64,000 bases of DNA from Embleya scabrispora DSM 41855 (GTDB lineage: Bacteria > Actinomycetota > Actinomycetes > Streptomycetales > Streptomycetaceae), in the NCBI RefSeq assembly GCF_000372745.1, contig NZ_KB889741.1, positions 124,001-188,000 of the forward strand, read 5' to 3'. Position numbers and translations under genes: made by a program. Below the pieces are notes generated by a model, which did not search any database, had not been told where the DNA came from, and saw only the letters and a list, made by a program, of their open reading frames with translations. Position 1 is the stretch's first letter, and each line of letters opens with the position of its first letter. This document shows, one piece after another, positions 61,710 to 64,000 of the stretch.

Positions 61710-63014
61710 GTGCCGGAGCTGACCCCCTTCGAGGTCGCCTGTCTCGCGCACGGCTGGGACAAGCCGGCGGACTTTTTACGGGCCTTCCACGCTGCGGCCG
61801 ACGTGCTCGGCGAAGCGGTCACACTGACCGACCGCCAGTACCGCCGGTGGCGTCAACCCGACCCACCTGCACCCCGGGCGCGCGCCTGGAAGACCCTCCA
61901 CGCCATGTTCGCCGTCTGCCCGAGTGAGATTGGGTTCCCCGGACCGCCACCGGGTGCCACCGTGGGGAGTGCACCACTCCCCACACGGAAGGGCACCGGC
62001 GTGGATCGACGGGCTTTCCTGTCCGACTCCATCGGCGCAGCCGCCGCTGTTGGCTTGCCCGCCCAAGCTCTCTCACGGAGCCCAGCCGGAGGCACCGGCG
62101 CCATCGGCACCACACATCTCCTGGAGCTCAGGGCTGGTCTTCACGTCCTCTTCCAGCTCGACGCGGCGTACGGGGGCAGGGACGTTCGATCTTTGGCCGT
62201 CCGCCACCTGAGCCGAGTCCGCCGCATCATCAACACCGGCAAGTACCCGGACACGATCGGCCGTCAGCTTCGGCTCCTCTCGGGGGAGATCGCCGAACAC
62301 TGCGGCTGGCTGTACTACGACGCCGACAACCAAGAGAACGCGAAACGCTATTGGGGCGAGGCCCTGACGACGGCGACCATGCTCCGCGACACCAACCTCG
62401 AAATCCTGGTCTTCTCCTCCATGAGCCTCCAGGCATGCCACGAGGGCCGGCCCCGCGACGGCCTCGACCTGGCCCGCGCTGCCCAGGACCGTGCGACCCG
62501 CCTCGGGTCGCCGATCCTCCAGTCCCTCATTGCCGCCCGGGAAGCACGCGCCCTGTCGCTGTTGGCCGACGACACATCCGCTCGACGCCGAATGAGCGAG
62601 GCGATGCGGCTCGTCGACCGCAACAGGCGCGGGCGCCCCTCGCCCGAGTGGGCGGCCTTCCACGGGCATGCCGAACTGGACTACGCGCAGGGACTCCTCT
62701 ACACCGAACTCGGCCACCACCAAGCGGCGACCGGGTTCCTCCGCGCCGCGCTTGCCCACCAGGAGGCCAACTACGGACGCAACCGGGCCCTGTACCGCCT
62801 CACTCTGGCCCGGGGCCTGATCGGCGCCGGGGAAGTGGACGAAGGCGCCGCCCAAGCCGTGGGAAGCCTGGGCGATTTGGAAGAGGTCGAGTCGGGCCGC
62901 GTCAAACGACGCCTCACCGAGGTGGTCGGCGCGCTACGCGCCGTCGACGCCGTCTCCGCCCGGGAAGCCGCCGAGGAACTGGCCGAATACGTGGAAACGA
63001 AGGGGGCAGCGTGA
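61710..63014 (+). CDS. HTH/TPR-type regulator, 434 aa
   Basis: The first ~75 residues resemble the XRE-like entry of streptomycete TPR regulators (FLRAFHAAADVLGEAVTLTDRQYRRWRQPDPPAPRARAWKTLHAMFAV). A hydrophobic RRAFLSDSIGAAAAVGLPAQAL follows, then about eight helical TPR-like repeats (for example LLSGEIAEHCGWLYYDADNQENAKRYWGEALTTATML, DYAQGLLYTELGHHQAATGFLRAALAHQEANYG). GTG 61710 has GGAGG 7 nt upstream. Divergent from the radical SAM operon, so probably its regulator. Its stop shares a base with the GNAT start. Confidence 0.85.
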   Translation: MPELTPFEVACLAHGWDKPADFLRAFHAAADVLGEAVTLTDRQYRRWRQPDPPAPRARAWKTLHAMFAVCPSEIGFPGPPPGATVGSAPLPTRKGTGVDRRAFLSDSIGAAAAVGLPAQALSRSPAGGTGAIGTTHLLELRAGLHVLFQLDAAYGGRDVRSLAVRHLSRVRRIINTGKYPDTIGRQLRLLSGEIAEHCGWLYYDADNQENAKRYWGEALTTATMLRDTNLEILVFSSMSLQACHEGRPRDGLDLARAAQDRATRLGSPILQSLIAAREARALSLLADDTSARRRMSEAMRLVDRNRRGRPSPEWAAFHGHAELDYAQGLLYTELGHHQAATGFLRAALAHQEANYGRNRALYRLTLARGLIGAGEVDEGAAQAVGSLGDLEEVESGRVKRRLTEVVGALRAVDAVSAREAAEELAEYVETKGAA

Positions 63015-63580
63015 TGTCCGAGGTGGCCTACGGGCGATACGAGGGCCGAGAGGCCGCAGGACAACTCGACACCTTCCTACCGGCCTACGAGGAGGTCTAC
63101 GCCGAACCCCCGTACTGCGAAGGCCCCAGCGACGTGGCCCAGTTCATCGACCACTACCTGCTCCACACGCAGCGGCCGGGGATGCGGCTGGTCATCGCCC
63201 GCGACGGCGACGAGGTCATCGGTTTCACCTATGGATACTTCCTTCCTCGCAATACCGGATGGTGGACCAACGTCGAGCAGGTCCTTGCGGAGGACTTCAC
63301 GCGCGAGGACGGCAACCGCACGTGGGTGATCCTCGAACTTGCGGTCCGTGAAGCGTGGCGCCGACGCGGTATCGCCGCCGCTCTCCACGCCGCGCTACTC
63401 GATGGCCTGCACGTCGAGCGGGTGACACTCACCGTCCGCCCGGAACCGGAGGCGGCCCCGGCGCAGTCCGCGTACGCGTCGTGGGGTTACCGCACCGTCG
63501 GCCTGTCGCAGCCCTGGGACGGCGCGCCGGTCTACAGCGCCATGGTCCTCGAACTCGGCGGGCAGCCCGCCCAAGCCTGA
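63014..63580 (+). CDS. GNAT-family N-acetyltransferase, 188 aa
   Basis: Acetyl-CoA-dependent acetyltransferase: LVIARDGDEVIGFTYGYFLP (beta strands), WVILELAVREAWRRRGIAAALHAALLDGL (motif A, R-R-G-I-A for pyrophosphate binding) and SAYASWGYRTVGL (motif B). ATG 63014 overlaps the regulator stop (TGATG), giving tight coupling. Substrate unknown; the coupling suggests a shared role with the regulator and the nearby operon. Confidence 0.9.
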   Translation: MSEVAYGRYEGREAAGQLDTFLPAYEEVYAEPPYCEGPSDVAQFIDHYLLHTQRPGMRLVIARDGDEVIGFTYGYFLPRNTGWWTNVEQVLAEDFTREDGNRTWVILELAVREAWRRRGIAAALHAALLDGLHVERVTLTVRPEPEAAPAQSAYASWGYRTVGLSQPWDGAPVYSAMVLELGGQPAQA

Positions 63581-63764
63581 CCGGCCCGCACGTGCCGACG
63601 CCCCTCGCCGGGCGTCGAGCTGATTGACCGACGAACGCTGGTCCGCCCCGCCCGGTCCGCCGAAGCGGGGCGGAGTCGTCTCCACCCGAGCGCGCCCGGC
63701 AACCCCCCACCGCACTCCTTCGCGCGGCTTCCGATCAAGCCCCACCCGGTGCCACGCTGGCCCC

Positions 63765-64000
63765 ATGGACGAGCACGACACTCGAGACACCCACCCCCAC
63801 ACGCCGGACGTCACGATCCACACCGGCGGGCCGCGCCACCCGGACCCCGGCGAGATCCGCGCCGAACTCCCCGCCGACCTACGCGCCGAGTTCGACGACG
63901 AGTTCCGCCACGCGCTCAAGGTCGCGGACGACCTCGGAGACCTCTCGCAGCTCGCCCACGTCCTGGCCCAGTGGCAGGGAGAGATGTGGCTCCGCCGCAG
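63765..64000 (+). CDS. DUF6247-like small protein, N-terminal part, runs off the right edge
   Basis: The visible 78 residues include TGGPRHPDPGEIRAELPADLRAEFDDEFRHALKVADDLGDLSQLAHVLAQWQGEMWLRR, which resembles the actinobacterial DUF6247 family (named from memory: ALPPELR..F..EYRAAL...). Members often lie before small toxin-like genes. ATG 63765 is the only good start. The end lies outside the window. Confidence 0.55.
   Translation, partial: MDEHDTRDTHPHTPDVTIHTGGPRHPDPGEIRAELPADLRAEFDDEFRHALKVADDLGDLSQLAHVLAQWQGEMWLRR

Overview
This window comes from a high-GC, linear-chromosome-type actinomycete, most likely Streptomyces or a close relative such as Embleya, Kitasatospora or Yinghuangia (genus level is inference). 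The reasons are extreme G/C at third codon positions, many GTG/TTG starts, tightly coupled operons, DasR-type dre sites, a secreted chitin-active LPMO, and streptomycete-style regulators and MFS pumps. I see no rRNA, tRNA, CRISPR array or transposase. The content is accessory (chromosome-arm-like): secreted enzymes, transporters, regulators and several decaying genes.

Left part (1-10000). Three leftward coupled genes (PhyH-type oxygenase, DUF6271-like protein, PLP fold-III decarboxylase) run off the left edge and look like part of a small-molecule pathway. A gene-poor kilobase follows, holding an orphan dre operator. Next come a class I glutamine amidotransferase facing a deleted amidohydrolase across a paired operator, and a divergent PRPP synthetase. 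A large secreted DNRLRE/FG-GAP protein then faces a 2326-residue RHS-HINT polymorphic toxin (10071-17051), which is followed by a leucine-rich-repeat-variant protein that is the candidate immunity factor.

Middle (18500-31600). An HTH regulator is divergent from a secreted papain-like peptidase and its membrane-anchored partner. Then come arginyl-tRNA synthetase, a frameshifted TetR fragment, a gluconate uptake locus (gntP, gntK, divergent GntR), an AA10 LPMO under two dre repeats, and a cupin regulator divergent from a methyltransferase.

Carbohydrate locus (29673-40777). DUF2264 protein, DeoR/LacI-type regulator, ABC importer (lipoprotein plus two permeases), D-2-hydroxyacid dehydrogenase, a secreted beta-helix protein and a translationally coupled SurA-like foldase appear to form an oligosaccharide utilisation system. 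The same TGATCGAACGATC operator lies on both sides of the regulator gene.

Right-middle (40780-57430). Isochorismatase-like hydrolase, serine hydrolase, a MarR/DHA2-pump operon with a 14-bp palindromic operator, pseudogene debris, carboxylesterase, ROK regulator, winged-helix protein, another DHA2 pump, quinone oxidoreductase, LuxR regulator, and a DUF5937/ArsR regulator divergent from an MFS pump across an 8-bp-arm operator.

Right end (57430-64000). A cytochrome P450 is cut off after about 91 residues, and what follows looks like a foreign segment. It carries a five-gene leftward operon: CxxC protein, unknown 137-aa protein, radical SAM/SPASM protein, thymidylate-kinase-like protein fused to an endonuclease/exonuclease/phosphatase tail, and MazG-like protein. 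A TPR regulator plus GNAT acetyltransferase are divergent from it. The radical SAM and kinase genes each appear to lack one base. This operon is my best candidate for an undescribed system. At least five genes across the window carry deletions or frameshifts, so either this is a decaying region or the assembly has residual indels.
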